From assembly GCA_000818945.1 (NCBI GenBank), contig KN805415.1:124275-188274 (forward strand): DNA of 64,000 bases. Direction: 5' to 3'. A model generated the notes under the pieces. That model was not told the origin of the DNA. It was given only the letters and a program-made list of their open reading frames with translations, and made no database searches. Origin of the DNA: Schizochytrium sp. CCTCC M209059 (taxonomy: Eukaryota > Sar > Bigyra > Thraustochytrida > Thraustochytriidae). The position numbers and the translations under genes are program-made. Shown here one piece after another: positions 41,952 to 51,594 of this stretch; the stretch's first letter is position 1; each line of letters opens with the position of its first letter.

Positions 41952-42686
41952 CTTCCCCTCTTTCGTTCTTCGTTGCCGCGTAGTCTGTCCGCGCTCACCG
42001 ACGCTGCTCACGCTTCCGAGGCGAGGCAAGGCAAGGCAAGGCAAGGCAAGACGCCAGAGGTCCTTCCGCTTCTACGAGCGCACAATTTGCCTTCCCGTAG
42101 TCGAAGAAAAAAAAGGCTCAAGCCACAAGCATTAGAGCAAGCTTGAGCGTAAACAGAGAAAGAACGTTTTGCGCGAGATCAGAGGAAATACATAGGAGCT
42201 CCGGGTGACGTGACAAGCTTCACTCAATCAAGCCTAAGTAGGAACATCAGGGAGAAAATGACCTAAGTTTTACCAGCGAAGAAAAGGCCCAACGGTCAAA
42301 TTTCGTTCGAGTCCAAGAAGGGTCGTAACATCGATCGATCGACTGACTTCGAGCCGCGCATGAGAGAACGGCTTCGAAAAGAAGGCGTGAGCGAATAGGG
42401 GAAGGGAGGCAAGGAGGCAAGGTGAAAGGAACGGCAAAGGGGCCGAGAAGCAAAGCGCTGAGTCGAGCGAGAGGTTTCCGCCCTCGAGCCTAGCCGCCAG
42501 ACCTGGCGAGCGAGGCGGGCGCAGGCAGAGACGACAACGCAGACGAAAGAGAAGAAACGTGTGTTGTAACCTTTTTGGGCAAGCGAGAAAGACTCCGTCA
42601 GCGGCGGCGGTGGCGGCGGCAATTTTGAGGCACCTAGTGCGCATCAGCTGGCGATCGCAACAACAGCGCGCATAACGTGAGGCAAG
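41952..42686. other. Shared upstream region of MORN and IFT144 genes
   Basis: A divergent promoter between two ciliary genes. It has a (GCAAG)n run at about 42025-42050 and a GGCGGCGGT-type run near 42602-42618. No gene is seen, and I do not recognise an X-box-like ciliary element. Confidence 0.45.
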
Positions 42687-45600
42687 ATGAAGCCACTCTT
42701 TGAGCTTGATGAGGGCTGTCATGGACATGGCCCTGTGCAGTCGTGCTGGCAGCACGATGGGAGCTACTTGGCCTCGTGTGGTCTCAATGGTCTGGTGCAA
42801 ATCTACGACCGGCACGGCCAGCAGCATGATGAGCTGAGATTGCCAAGCAAGGCACGCGTGCTCAGCATTGACTGGGACCGCGACGGAGAGCTGCTTGCCA
42901 TCTTGCAAGAAAAGGCCACCTCTGTCTCGCTCTACAGCGTTCACAAGAAAAAGCTCACTTCGCTGGAGGCCAACTTGAAGATCCCTCAATTCCTCGCGTG
43001 GTCCCGCCTGGGTCCACAGCTTGTCATCGGAACTGGCAATGGCTCCGTGGCCATGTACCGAAAAGATACTTTGCGGCAGGAGTCTCTCGTAGGCAAGCAT
43101 TCAGGTCCAATCGTCAGCGGCGTGTGGAGTGCGCATGAAAACCTTTTCGCCCTCGCCGGAGAGGATAAGACCATTTCAATTTCAACCGCAGACGGGACGA
43201 CCGAGGCACAGTTTTCCCTTCGTGGAATTCCCGGGCGCATCGCATTTGCACCGCCGCAAGGGACCAACGACAGTCTTGGTCCAGTAGCCCCCTCCGAGAG
43301 CAAACAGCGAGACGGAGAAGCGGGGTCTTCCGCATGGACGCTGTGCGCTTCCGTGAAAAGCGAAATGCTAGTCTTGTACTCAATGCACGGGACGCCTGCA
43401 GAGCTGCCCTTTGCGCAGCGGTACGGCAAGCTTGTAGCCTTTGAGTGGCTCTCGAACAGGATCATCGTGGCTGGTTTCACGACAGGTCAAGTGGTAGCGG
43501 TTCGTGTGGACACCGGAAAGTTTGGCGAGGAAATCTTTTCCTCGAGACTTCACCGCACGTCACTGACGAACTTGGTCGTATCGAGAACGCTGCAGCGCAT
43601 TGCGTCGTGCGGCGACAGCTCGGTGCACGTGGTTGACACCGAATCCTGGCGCGAAAATACGGAGGAGATCATCAATCTCGAGAACGAAGAGGGAAACCTG
43701 GCACGCATGTCATGGACGCTTGATGGTCAGATTCTCACTGTGGCGACTAAAACAGGTCGGCTGTACAATTTTCTCACCAAGATGCCGATGGTCAATGACA
43801 GCTACGGGGTCAATGTTGCGTACCTCTCATCCTTGCGAGAGATCGCTATTGTGGACGCGCTTGACGCGCAACGCGGTGTGCGAAGCAGCCCCATCCGGGT
43901 TCCTACGAGTGTGGAGCCTGCCTTCGTGGCTCTGGGTGGCGAGCATGTAGTGGTCGGCATGAACAACCGCGCGTGGTTCTATCGATTCCAAAACAACGAG
44001 GACCCGAACCAAACGGACGTCCTGGTGAACGAAGTCGAGTATCTTGCAAGCGTGGACAAGATCTGCCTCAACGAACAATTTTCTGCTGCTCTTTGTGGGG
44101 GCCGCATCCACTTGCAGCCGATCGAGGCCTCGAACGAAGTGGAGAACCAGGTGTTCCCGGCTCCCGAATGCGGCGAGGCAACCTGCATGGCGATGACGCC
44201 AAGCTTTCTCATTTATGCCACTACGGACGGCACGCTCCAGTTCTTTTCTCTTGCGGATGGCCAAGCCATTGCGCCCTCGGAACTTCGACATGCTCATCCC
44301 ATTCGCGCAATTTACCCGAACGCAGCCGGCACACGTATTGTCTTTATCGACCAGACAGGCTCTGGTTTTCTGTACAACCCCATCGACTCGCAAGTGTGCG
44401 AAGTTCCCGATCTGAACGCCGATACGGTTCGAATTATCTGGGACGGCCTCGATCCATTCGTTTTTGTCGCTGCCACCTCGCACGAGCTCAGCACATACAC
44501 ATACTCTCCGTTGACCATCAACGGCCCCGAGGTCACGAAAGTGGGCCCTCTCGAGGTTCAGGAGAGTGGAGATGTCATCACAGAGCCTCTGTCCACGCAA
44601 CTTCCTTCGGGATTCGTGGCCCTCACCTCGTTTGCCGGGATTGTCACGTGCCAGATGCCCAATGCGCAGCTAAACCGCGTCATGCTTGGATCACACGAGG
44701 CCTTGCACAGTATGGAGCATACGAGCGAATCAAACCGAGCCAAATTCGAGCAGAGTTTGGCACTTCGCAAACTTCAAGAGGCCTGGCACATGGCTCTATT
44801 GCTCGAGTCGAGGCCCATGTGGCTCGCTCTTTCTGGCCGCGCCATGGAAGAAATGAACATTGACATGGCTATTCGTGTCTGGCGACAGCTCGGCGACGCC
44901 GGCATGGTCATGGCCTTAGAGCGCATCAAGTTCGTGGAAGACAAACACTTGCTCGCAGGTCACATTGCAGCGCTTTTTGGAGATTATTCGCAAGCGCAAG
45001 AGCTCTATTTGCTCTCCTCGGCGCCTAACACAGCACTTGTCATGCGCAAGGACCTCATGCACTGGGAGCAAGCTCTAAAGATCGCAGAGACGGTTGCCCC
45101 ACAGGAGATCCCGCACATTTCGGTCGAGTACGCCAAGCAGCTTGAGTTCAAGGGCGAATACCGCCAAGCTCTTCAAGTTTTTGAAAGTGCCATGCAAGGC
45201 CTTCTCGCCAGCCCTGAAAACCACGACGCCGATGACGCCGAGGAAAAGTATGGAAGCAACCCAGCCCTTGATGGCGACGCACGTGAGGAAGACAGCAGCG
45301 GGGCAGCGGCTGCGACCAAGAAGAAGCTTTGCGCAGCAGGAATTGCTCGTATGACGCTTCGCGCAGGCAATATTCCCAAAGGTGTAGCCCTGGCGCTCGA
45401 CTTGGATGACCCAGTCGTGAGCCGCGAATGCGCGGAGATTCTCGTGGCGTCCAAGCAGTTTCCGGATGCTGCAACCCTCTTTGAAAAGGCCGGCGAGTTT
45501 GAGGAGGCGGCGAGTATCTACATCAAGGCGAAAAATTACTCTGCTGCCCAACCCTTGCTCGATCAGGTCACCGCCCCTCGCTTACACTTGCAGCTTGCAA

Positions 45601-47051
45601 AGGCTAAGGAAGCTGAAAAAGACTTTCGCACGGCCGCAGAGGAGTATGAAAAGGGCAAAGACATTGACAGCGTCATTCGGCTCTCTCTCGAACATCTTCG
45701 TCAGCCGGAAAAGGCATTCACCCTTGTGCGCAAGCACCAGACCCCCGTTGGTGCCGAGCTTGCGGCACGGTATTGCCAGAGTGTCAACGACTTCCAAGGC
45801 GCCATCGAGTTCCTGCTCATGGCGAAGCGTGCCGAGGACGCCTTTGAGCTTGCGACCGCTCACGATACAATGGAAGTCTTTGAGAGTGCACTCGGTGGCG
45901 ACGGGACCCCAGAGCAATACAACAGCATCGCCAAGTACTACGAGACCAAACAACAGTGGAGCAAGGCGGCAGAGTTTTATGGCGTCTGCGGCCAGCACCA
46001 CAAGGCCCTGAAGCTGTATTTGCAATGCAACGAGCTTGAGCGTGCGACCGAGGTGGTTGGCCGCGCGCGCTCGGATATGCTTACGCACGCACTCATCGAC
46101 TATTTGATGGGCGAGACGAACGGCGTGGTGCAGGATCCTGTGCACATTTTCCGGCTCTACATGGCCCTCGGAAACTACCCGCAAGCCGCTCGCACAGCCA
46201 TGGTGATCGCACATCAGGAGCGCGAGAACGGCAACTACAAGTCCGCACACAAGACGTTGTACGAGACGTATCGCGAACTCGAGGCACGTGGCATTCGCGT
46301 TCCACAGAGCTTGCGGTCCGCCTTTCTCTTGCTCCACAGCTACCTCTTGGTGAAAAAACGCATCAAGGTCGATGACCATGCAGGCGCCGCGCGTCTGCTC
46401 GTGCGCGTCGCAAAGAGCATTTCCAAGTTTCCCGCGCATACTGTGCCTATTCTGACGAGTGCTGTCATCGAGTGCCATCGCGGCGGATTGAAAAAGACTG
46501 CCTTTGAGTACGCCTCGCGACTCATGCAGCCGGAACATCGCGCTGAGTTGGCGGGCAACTACCGCACGCGTATCGAGGCCATTGTTCGGCGACGCGGACG
46601 ATCCGAGCTCGCTGACACTGAACAAGGTCGCTCTGAGTGCCCGTACACATCGGAGATGATTCCCGATTATGATCTCACCTGCCCGCGGACCAAGAATCAC
46701 ATTCCTTTCTGCGTGGTTACCGGTCGCCACATGGTTGCGGACGACTGGTGCGTGTGTCCCATCTCAAAGATGCCAGCCTTGTACTCGGAATACGTCAAGT
46801 ATCTCGAGAGCGTCAAGACGCCCGAAGAGCGGGTTGACCCGGTATGCGGCGAGCCTGTGAGCGTCATGGAGCTACGAAGACTCGAGAATCCCAAGTCTTA
46901 CCTCGATATGTTCTCCTCGTCACTCGGCGAAGAGGACGATGACGAGGAGGAGGACGACACTGAGGAGGACACCGCAAACAACATTCAAGGTCGGCTCAGC
47001 AAGGCTTCCCGTGCCTCCGGTAACGGGATGGGGGATGATGGTGACGAGTAA
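42687..47051 (+). CDS. WDR19: Intraflagellar transport protein IFT144 (WDR19)
   Basis: A 1454-aa protein from the ATG at 42687. The N-terminal WD40 propellers start MKPLFELDEGCHGHGPVQSCWQ and contain family-typical segments such as IYDRHGQ, SIDWDRDGELLAI, LGKHSG-like KHSGPIVSGVWSAHENLFALAGEDKTI, and VVVGMNNRAWFYRF. A long TPR-like helical solenoid (about 700-1340) follows. A C-terminal Cys-containing module (CPYTSEMIPDYDLTCP...CVCPISKMPALYSEYVKYL) comes before an acidic tail (about 1400-1454). IFT144 is a core subunit of IFT-A, which drives retrograde transport and membrane-protein entry in cilia. The tail is somewhat longer than animal homologues and ends in Asp/Glu-rich sequence. The gene is intact. 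Its stop TAA sits in GAGTAAGTATG, which resembles a splice donor. Confidence 0.95.
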   Translation: MKPLFELDEGCHGHGPVQSCWQHDGSYLASCGLNGLVQIYDRHGQQHDELRLPSKARVLSIDWDRDGELLAILQEKATSVSLYSVHKKKLTSLEANLKIPQFLAWSRLGPQLVIGTGNGSVAMYRKDTLRQESLVGKHSGPIVSGVWSAHENLFALAGEDKTISISTADGTTEAQFSLRGIPGRIAFAPPQGTNDSLGPVAPSESKQRDGEAGSSAWTLCASVKSEMLVLYSMHGTPAELPFAQRYGKLVAFEWLSNRIIVAGFTTGQVVAVRVDTGKFGEEIFSSRLHRTSLTNLVVSRTLQRIASCGDSSVHVVDTESWRENTEEIINLENEEGNLARMSWTLDGQILTVATKTGRLYNFLTKMPMVNDSYGVNVAYLSSLREIAIVDALDAQRGVRSSPIRVPTSVEPAFVALGGEHVVVGMNNRAWFYRFQNNEDPNQTDVLVNEVEYLASVDKICLNEQFSAALCGGRIHLQPIEASNEVENQVFPAPECGEATCMAMTPSFLIYATTDGTLQFFSLADGQAIAPSELRHAHPIRAIYPNAAGTRIVFIDQTGSGFLYNPIDSQVCEVPDLNADTVRIIWDGLDPFVFVAATSHELSTYTYSPLTINGPEVTKVGPLEVQESGDVITEPLSTQLPSGFVALTSFAGIVTCQMPNAQLNRVMLGSHEALHSMEHTSESNRAKFEQSLALRKLQEAWHMALLLESRPMWLALSGRAMEEMNIDMAIRVWRQLGDAGMVMALERIKFVEDKHLLAGHIAALFGDYSQAQELYLLSSAPNTALVMRKDLMHWEQALKIAETVAPQEIPHISVEYAKQLEFKGEYRQALQVFESAMQGLLASPENHDADDAEEKYGSNPALDGDAREEDSSGAAAATKKKLCAAGIARMTLRAGNIPKGVALALDLDDPVVSRECAEILVASKQFPDAATLFEKAGEFEEAASIYIKAKNYSAAQPLLDQVTAPRLHLQLAKAKEAEKDFRTAAEEYEKGKDIDSVIRLSLEHLRQPEKAFTLVRKHQTPVGAELAARYCQSVNDFQGAIEFLLMAKRAEDAFELATAHDTMEVFESALGGDGTPEQYNSIAKYYETKQQWSKAAEFYGVCGQHHKALKLYLQCNELERATEVVGRARSDMLTHALIDYLMGETNGVVQDPVHIFRLYMALGNYPQAARTAMVIAHQERENGNYKSAHKTLYETYRELEARGIRVPQSLRSAFLLLHSYLLVKKRIKVDDHAGAARLLVRVAKSISKFPAHTVPILTSAVIECHRGGLKKTAFEYASRLMQPEHRAELAGNYRTRIEAIVRRRGRSELADTEQGRSECPYTSEMIPDYDLTCPRTKNHIPFCVVTGRHMVADDWCVCPISKMPALYSEYVKYLESVKTPEERVDPVCGEPVSVMELRRLENPKSYLDMFSSSLGEEDDDEEEDDTEEDTANNIQGRLSKASRASGNGMGDDGDE

Positions 47052-47333
47052 GTATGCGAAGGAGAAGACCTTTGCGTTTTTCATAAACCACGACGACCAT
47101 AGCACCGTTGAGCGCAAACTTGCCGCTTCCTCGATTGCTGACTTAGCACGATCCGCTTCTAAAATAAAAGCCAAAGCCCAATTTCTTTTTGGAATAAATC
47201 TCCTATCGTCTATAACATGCTGTTACTCTCTCAAACTGTGCGTAGTCTACCGAATCACTCGTGCAAGAGAGAGGAAGAGAAATAGAGAGAGAGAGAGAGA
47301 GCGTGTGTAAGCGCGCGCGTACATGGTAAGGGC

Positions 47334-48983
47334 TTACTTTGCCTCCGGATTTGCGGGGGGCTCGCTTTGGGCTTTGAGCACAGCATCACCAGCCGCAATT
47401 CTATGAGCCTTGGCATTGCCTGGCCTCCGTTTGACCTTGAGCGAGCGCATATCGAGCTGGCGTACAACATCCTCAAGCGTAGCGTTGCCGCTACTGCAGG
47501 CGGTGAAAAGGAAATAGGCCAAGTCAGCAACCTCCTCGGCAACGTGCTCGGAGTCTTCCTCCTCGACAGCCTCGACAACTTCTTGACTTTCCTCAATCAA
47601 CTTGTTGCGCAAAAGAGCGCGATCGTCAAAGAGTCGCTTGGTGTACGATCCCTCAGGAGCATTTTGCTTGCGAGATTCGAGCGTACGGAAGAGATGGGGG
47701 ATGCCACCATCGTAACCCCAGCATGTGCGCGTTTGTTGATGGCAAAATGCCGGCGGCTCGCCGCGTTGACGCACCTTGAAGCGCAGCGCGTCGGCATCGC
47801 AGTCAAAGGCAATGTTGACGAGCTCCTGAAAGGCGCCACTCGTGTCACCCTTGCGCCAAAGGCTTTGTCGCGATCGAGACCAGTAGACGCCGCGGCCGCA
47901 CTCGAGCGAGGCCATAATAGATGCCGAGCTCGAGTACACGAGTCCGAGCGCCACGCCAAACTCATCTGCGACAACGGTCGCATAAAGCCCGTCCGTGCGA
48001 TCTGTGCGAAGGCAAGAAACAAGGGCGCGACCAAGGCAAAATACGGCATCCGAATCCGGGACATCAACTGCAGCATCCTTGCCAGGAAGCGATACACTTG
48101 CGTGCGACACGCTGACAGGGTAGTCCGACGAGTGCAAGCTGTGAAGCTTGCCAATCAGAGGGTTGTTCTCCTTTTGGGCCTCCGAACCCGAAGCAAGTTC
48201 GGGCGCCTCGATGTTAATGGTGAGCCGCTTGCCCACAAGACCCCAAGCACGCTCGGCAGTCTCAATGACTTCAGCCGCGGTCGCGCCCGGGGAGACGACG
48301 CTGATGCCACCGACGCAGGCCAGAAGCTTTTCGACAGCATCCTCGGAGAGGTCGTCGGCCTTGAGGCGGGCCACAAGTCGCTCTTTGGGCAACTGCTCGG
48401 CAACCTCGGCGAGCTCTTCAAGCGAGCCATCGAGGATGACCTGGAGAGCACCGTGGTTGAGCCACTGCGTGATCTCCTCGAGGGCGCTGGCCTCGATGGG
48501 GCCTACTTGGCACGGGTACGAGTACAGCGCGCGAGCCCATTGGTGCACGGCGCCTTTCCACCACTTCTTCTCGTCTTCGGCCTCGCGGGCTGGCGGCGTT
48601 GCGCTCTCCGCGAGCTCGGGGACGAGCCGCACGGGTCCGCACCAGCTCAACTTCTCCACGCGCGCCAGCACCTCGGCAGCGTCGGCCTTGTCGCCGCCCA
48701 CTACGACAGTCGTCGTCGGGATGAGCATCGTGTGGCTCTGGGTGTCCGGGCCTTGCTGCTGCCGAAGACGCCGCGCCGCGCTCGCGCTCGCGCTCTTTGC
48801 GCTGGGGCTGGGCTCGTCCTGGCTCTGGCCTTTGCTCCTACGCGCACCGCGCCTTGTGCTTTTGCTCGCGCCGGGGCGAGAAGGTTCGGGCAATGCTGAC
48901 TGTGCTGTGCGATTGCAGTAAAAAGGAAGATGTCTGGTGGTTCTGGTCATAAAGGCTAGATGCAATCGTGGGGTCTGTGACAT
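47334..48983 (-). CDS. Histidine biosynthesis bifunctional protein: PRA-CH and PRA-PH (His4-like, no HDH domain)
   Basis: A 549-aa protein from the ATG at 48983; a second Met at residue 12 is possible. The Arg/Ser-rich N-terminus (to about 80) may be a targeting or disordered segment. A His4-type N-terminal alpha/beta domain follows (about 85-320). The phosphoribosyl-AMP cyclohydrolase domain has DGLYATVVADEFG, GRGVYWSRSRQSLWRKGDTSG, the metal/substrate motif DCDADALRFKV and a downstream CH. The phosphoribosyl-ATP pyrophosphatase domain has SYTKRLFDDRALLRNKLIEE and EEVADLAYFLF. Steps 2 and 3 of histidine synthesis are thus in one chain. Yeast His4 continues into histidinol dehydrogenase, but this protein stops about 30 residues after the PH domain, so HDH must be encoded elsewhere. 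Confidence 0.92.
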   Translation of the reverse strand: MSQTPRLHLAFMTRTTRHLPFYCNRTAQSALPEPSRPGASKSTRRGARRSKGQSQDEPSPSAKSASASAARRLRQQQGPDTQSHTMLIPTTTVVVGGDKADAAEVLARVEKLSWCGPVRLVPELAESATPPAREAEDEKKWWKGAVHQWARALYSYPCQVGPIEASALEEITQWLNHGALQVILDGSLEELAEVAEQLPKERLVARLKADDLSEDAVEKLLACVGGISVVSPGATAAEVIETAERAWGLVGKRLTINIEAPELASGSEAQKENNPLIGKLHSLHSSDYPVSVSHASVSLPGKDAAVDVPDSDAVFCLGRALVSCLRTDRTDGLYATVVADEFGVALGLVYSSSASIMASLECGRGVYWSRSRQSLWRKGDTSGAFQELVNIAFDCDADALRFKVRQRGEPPAFCHQQTRTCWGYDGGIPHLFRTLESRKQNAPEGSYTKRLFDDRALLRNKLIEESQEVVEAVEEEDSEHVAEEVADLAYFLFTACSSGNATLEDVVRQLDMRSLKVKRRPGNAKAHRIAAGDAVLKAQSEPPANPEAK

Positions 48984-49269
48984 TCATGGACAGCCTTCGT
49001 GTTCGTTCGCGCGCCACCATGCTCGCGGGGCAAGCCGTGACGTCGGACGAGAAGAAAAGAAATAGACGAAAAAATAATCTATCCTTGCAAGAAGATCATG
49101 TCTTCGTAAAGAGACGGAGAGAGAGAGAGAAACTCAAGGGGCACGAACTATCGGGGTAGGCCTACCTATCTATAAGAACAAAAAACCAAACGCCCAACCT
49201 AGTTAATGCATTCATTCATTCGAAAGGGCCTGATCCGGAAGCAGAATTGTTGGAAATAATGACAGAAAG

Positions 49270-50877
49270 CTAGCGACAGCGACGCCGGCAGGCGCGAGCG
49301 GGAATATGTCGACGAATCGCTCCTTCCATGTGACCCCGAGGACGCTTGCGGGTGTGGCGAGGACAGGGATTCTCCTCGTCGTCGCTCGTCTTGAGATGAG
49401 TCTGTGCACCGCAGCACCTCGCGCAAGCAGCGTACGCACAGTCTTTGGCAGCAATCCCGCTTCCGCAGCCATGACACGGAAAGAGAATCTGACCATTGTG
49501 CCGCAAAGCATGCACAAGACGCTGACGAAGAACAAAGCATGCGCGGCCTCGTTGGCCCATGGAAAAGACACGGAGAGAGTGCTCGCGTGGCAAAAGAGAT
49601 TCACGGCATTGTAGCACCAATCGCTGCCTCTCGGGATTGAGCTGTATGGTTCGCAGAGCAATGTTCCAGAGTGCCTCCTGGAACGGACACGAAGCGAATG
49701 GTCGTCTCAGGCTCTCGAGCTCAATCTGCTGACCAAGCTCGCCAAATTCCTTCTCGGCGACGGAAAGAGTGTAAACGCTCGTGTCTTGCATTTCGCCGCT
49801 GAGAAAGCCCTCCATCTCGGAAATGAGTTCGTTTCTTTTCTCTTGGTCTTCCTCAATATTCATGATTTCGTGCAGTGTTGCATTGAGACTAGCGCGCCGT
49901 TGCACGGCTTGCACTTGTATAAGAGCATTGCTTTCTCGATCACACATCTCGAAGCTGATGAACGGGAAAGGCATTTCCTCAGATTTTTCGCTCTCGGCAC
50001 TGATATCTCCATGGCCTTGACCTCGCTCTTGCAATTTGTTGTTTTTGTTGCAATCACGACTTTCAATATGCGCGCTGGCCAAGCCACGATCTGCCTGGAT
50101 CTGTGCAGTCCCCACGGTGCTGCCAGTGTTATCGTCGTGAGAAAGACGCAGCGTGTGAGATTCACCATCGTGCGGTGTCATTGCTTCTGGGATATCACCC
50201 TCATCGGCAGCGCCAAAGTCAGTCTCCGAGCCTGCCACTGAAAGCGTTTGCACAGGCGAAGGCGGAGGTTGCAAACCCACGTTCTTCTTGTTGTGGCACT
50301 CTGCGCTCGGACACTCGAGGAGAGCAAGGATAGCTTCGAGCTCGTCGCGGTCATGTTGGGCAAACTGCCCATCAGAAAGATTCTCTGCGATGCTGGGGAT
50401 GGTCTCGAGTCTTGGAGGCGTCGCAAGAGCCAAGGTGCGCGGTGATGGTGTTGACGGCGGTGTAGATGGATGTAGGCGCTGCGAGCAAGGCATGGGCGAG
50501 GCAGAGGATGCAGTCGTCGAAGATGCCGTGGACGAAGCTGGCGACGTTGGCAGAATGACGAGGTGCGCATTCTTGGGCACAAAGTTGGAAAGATCTCGCA
50601 GTGCACTGCGCACTGCGAGCTCCCGATGGTGTCTCGCCGATCTGGCGCGCCGCTTTGCTCTGATCAGCCTCCGCTCCTCTTCCTTGTGCGCAACCATCCG
50701 TCGTTGGCTTTCGCTCGCTGGCCCAGGGGATTGCGCGTCCTCATTATGCCTTGTCAACGGCGCTGTAGTTGCTGTCGGTGTGGCAACTTTCGGCGTTCGT
50801 GGCGCTGGCGAGGCTGGAGGCGTCGCGGCGGGCTTCGCTTCATCCTTGGCCCATGCCATGGGGAGAATCTGGCCCAT
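49270..50877 (-). CDS. Disordered protein with C-terminal LRP1-type zinc-finger-like motif
   Basis: A 535-aa protein from the ATG at 50877. Residues 1-55 are Ala/Pro/Thr-rich. A basic helical patch follows (RRMVAHKEEERRLIRAKRRARSARHHRELAVRSALRDL), then long Ser/Pro/acidic disorder, then a helical part (about 325-440). The C-terminal 80 residues hold CHGC-G-x4-AKDC-x4-C-x2-CC-x15-C-x2-H followed by a basic tail. This spacing (CxxCGx..AKxDCx4CxxCC...CxxH) is strongly reminiscent of the LRP1/SHI-related zinc-finger module and its eukaryotic relatives, here at the C-terminus. It may bind nucleic acid or act in RNA modification; the function is not assignable. It is followed by the histidine gene on the same strand, 286 bp away. 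Confidence 0.7.
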   Translation of the reverse strand: MGQILPMAWAKDEAKPAATPPASPAPRTPKVATPTATTAPLTRHNEDAQSPGPASESQRRMVAHKEEERRLIRAKRRARSARHHRELAVRSALRDLSNFVPKNAHLVILPTSPASSTASSTTASSASPMPCSQRLHPSTPPSTPSPRTLALATPPRLETIPSIAENLSDGQFAQHDRDELEAILALLECPSAECHNKKNVGLQPPPSPVQTLSVAGSETDFGAADEGDIPEAMTPHDGESHTLRLSHDDNTGSTVGTAQIQADRGLASAHIESRDCNKNNKLQERGQGHGDISAESEKSEEMPFPFISFEMCDRESNALIQVQAVQRRASLNATLHEIMNIEEDQEKRNELISEMEGFLSGEMQDTSVYTLSVAEKEFGELGQQIELESLRRPFASCPFQEALWNIALRTIQLNPERQRLVLQCRESLLPREHSLRVFSMGQRGRACFVLRQRLVHALRHNGQILFPCHGCGSGIAAKDCAYAACARCCGAQTHLKTSDDEENPCPRHTRKRPRGHMEGAIRRHIPARACRRRCR

Positions 50878-51594
50878 CCTCGAGTCGCGTAGAAAGCGTC
50901 GCTCGCGAGTGCTTGGTCGCCCGCCCGCCCGCCCGCCTGCCCGGCAAGTCTGGAAGCGCAGCGCCCGGCGTCCTATCTTTTAGCGATTTCCACAAGGAGT
51001 CTTTGCCGAGGATTTTGGGTTTGGGGAGCCCATATTTCCTTTGCCCCTTTACTTTTCTAAGCTGCGTCCACCTGCCATCGCCGAGCGTTCTCCATGGAAC
51101 GGTCGTTGCATTGACCCCATTCCGAGGGAATCTTATGGGCTACTTAGGTAAAACACTATAATTTCTCGAATTGTCACTGTCCAGCTGGAGCGTCTGCTTT
51201 GGCATTTATGGTCTATACAATCGAAACCCAGGGCGGCAAATAAATAACGCAAGGAAAGACTGAAAGATATTCGCGACTTGTCTTTCCGTTCCATTCCATT
51301 TCTCTCCTTTTATTTGAAGACAAATGAGAAAAAGCCACGATGCAGATGCAGCTGTCGGGACGCGCACGTGCTTTTCTTTTTTCCAAACCAAAAAGGGATA
51401 ACAACGAACGTAGCAACAAGGACGAGCCCGCTTTGCAGAACGAAAGATTTGAATGAATGAATGAAAAAGAAAAGAGATCTTATTTTTTAAATTCCCATTT
51501 TCCTGTCTCTCTTTGAATAGATTATGCTAAGGTGGATGGATTGATGGTTGGGTTAATGCTACTGACTCTTTTTTTTTGTGTGGAAAGCGGCTGT
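50878..51594. other. Intergenic region before DBP5 gene end
   Basis: 717 bp with no credible gene. It contains CCGC/CCCG repeats near 50920-50943, a GAATGAAT run near 51451-51463, and T-rich stretches near 51570. It holds the upstream region of the zinc-finger-like gene and the 3' region of the helicase gene. Confidence 0.5.
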
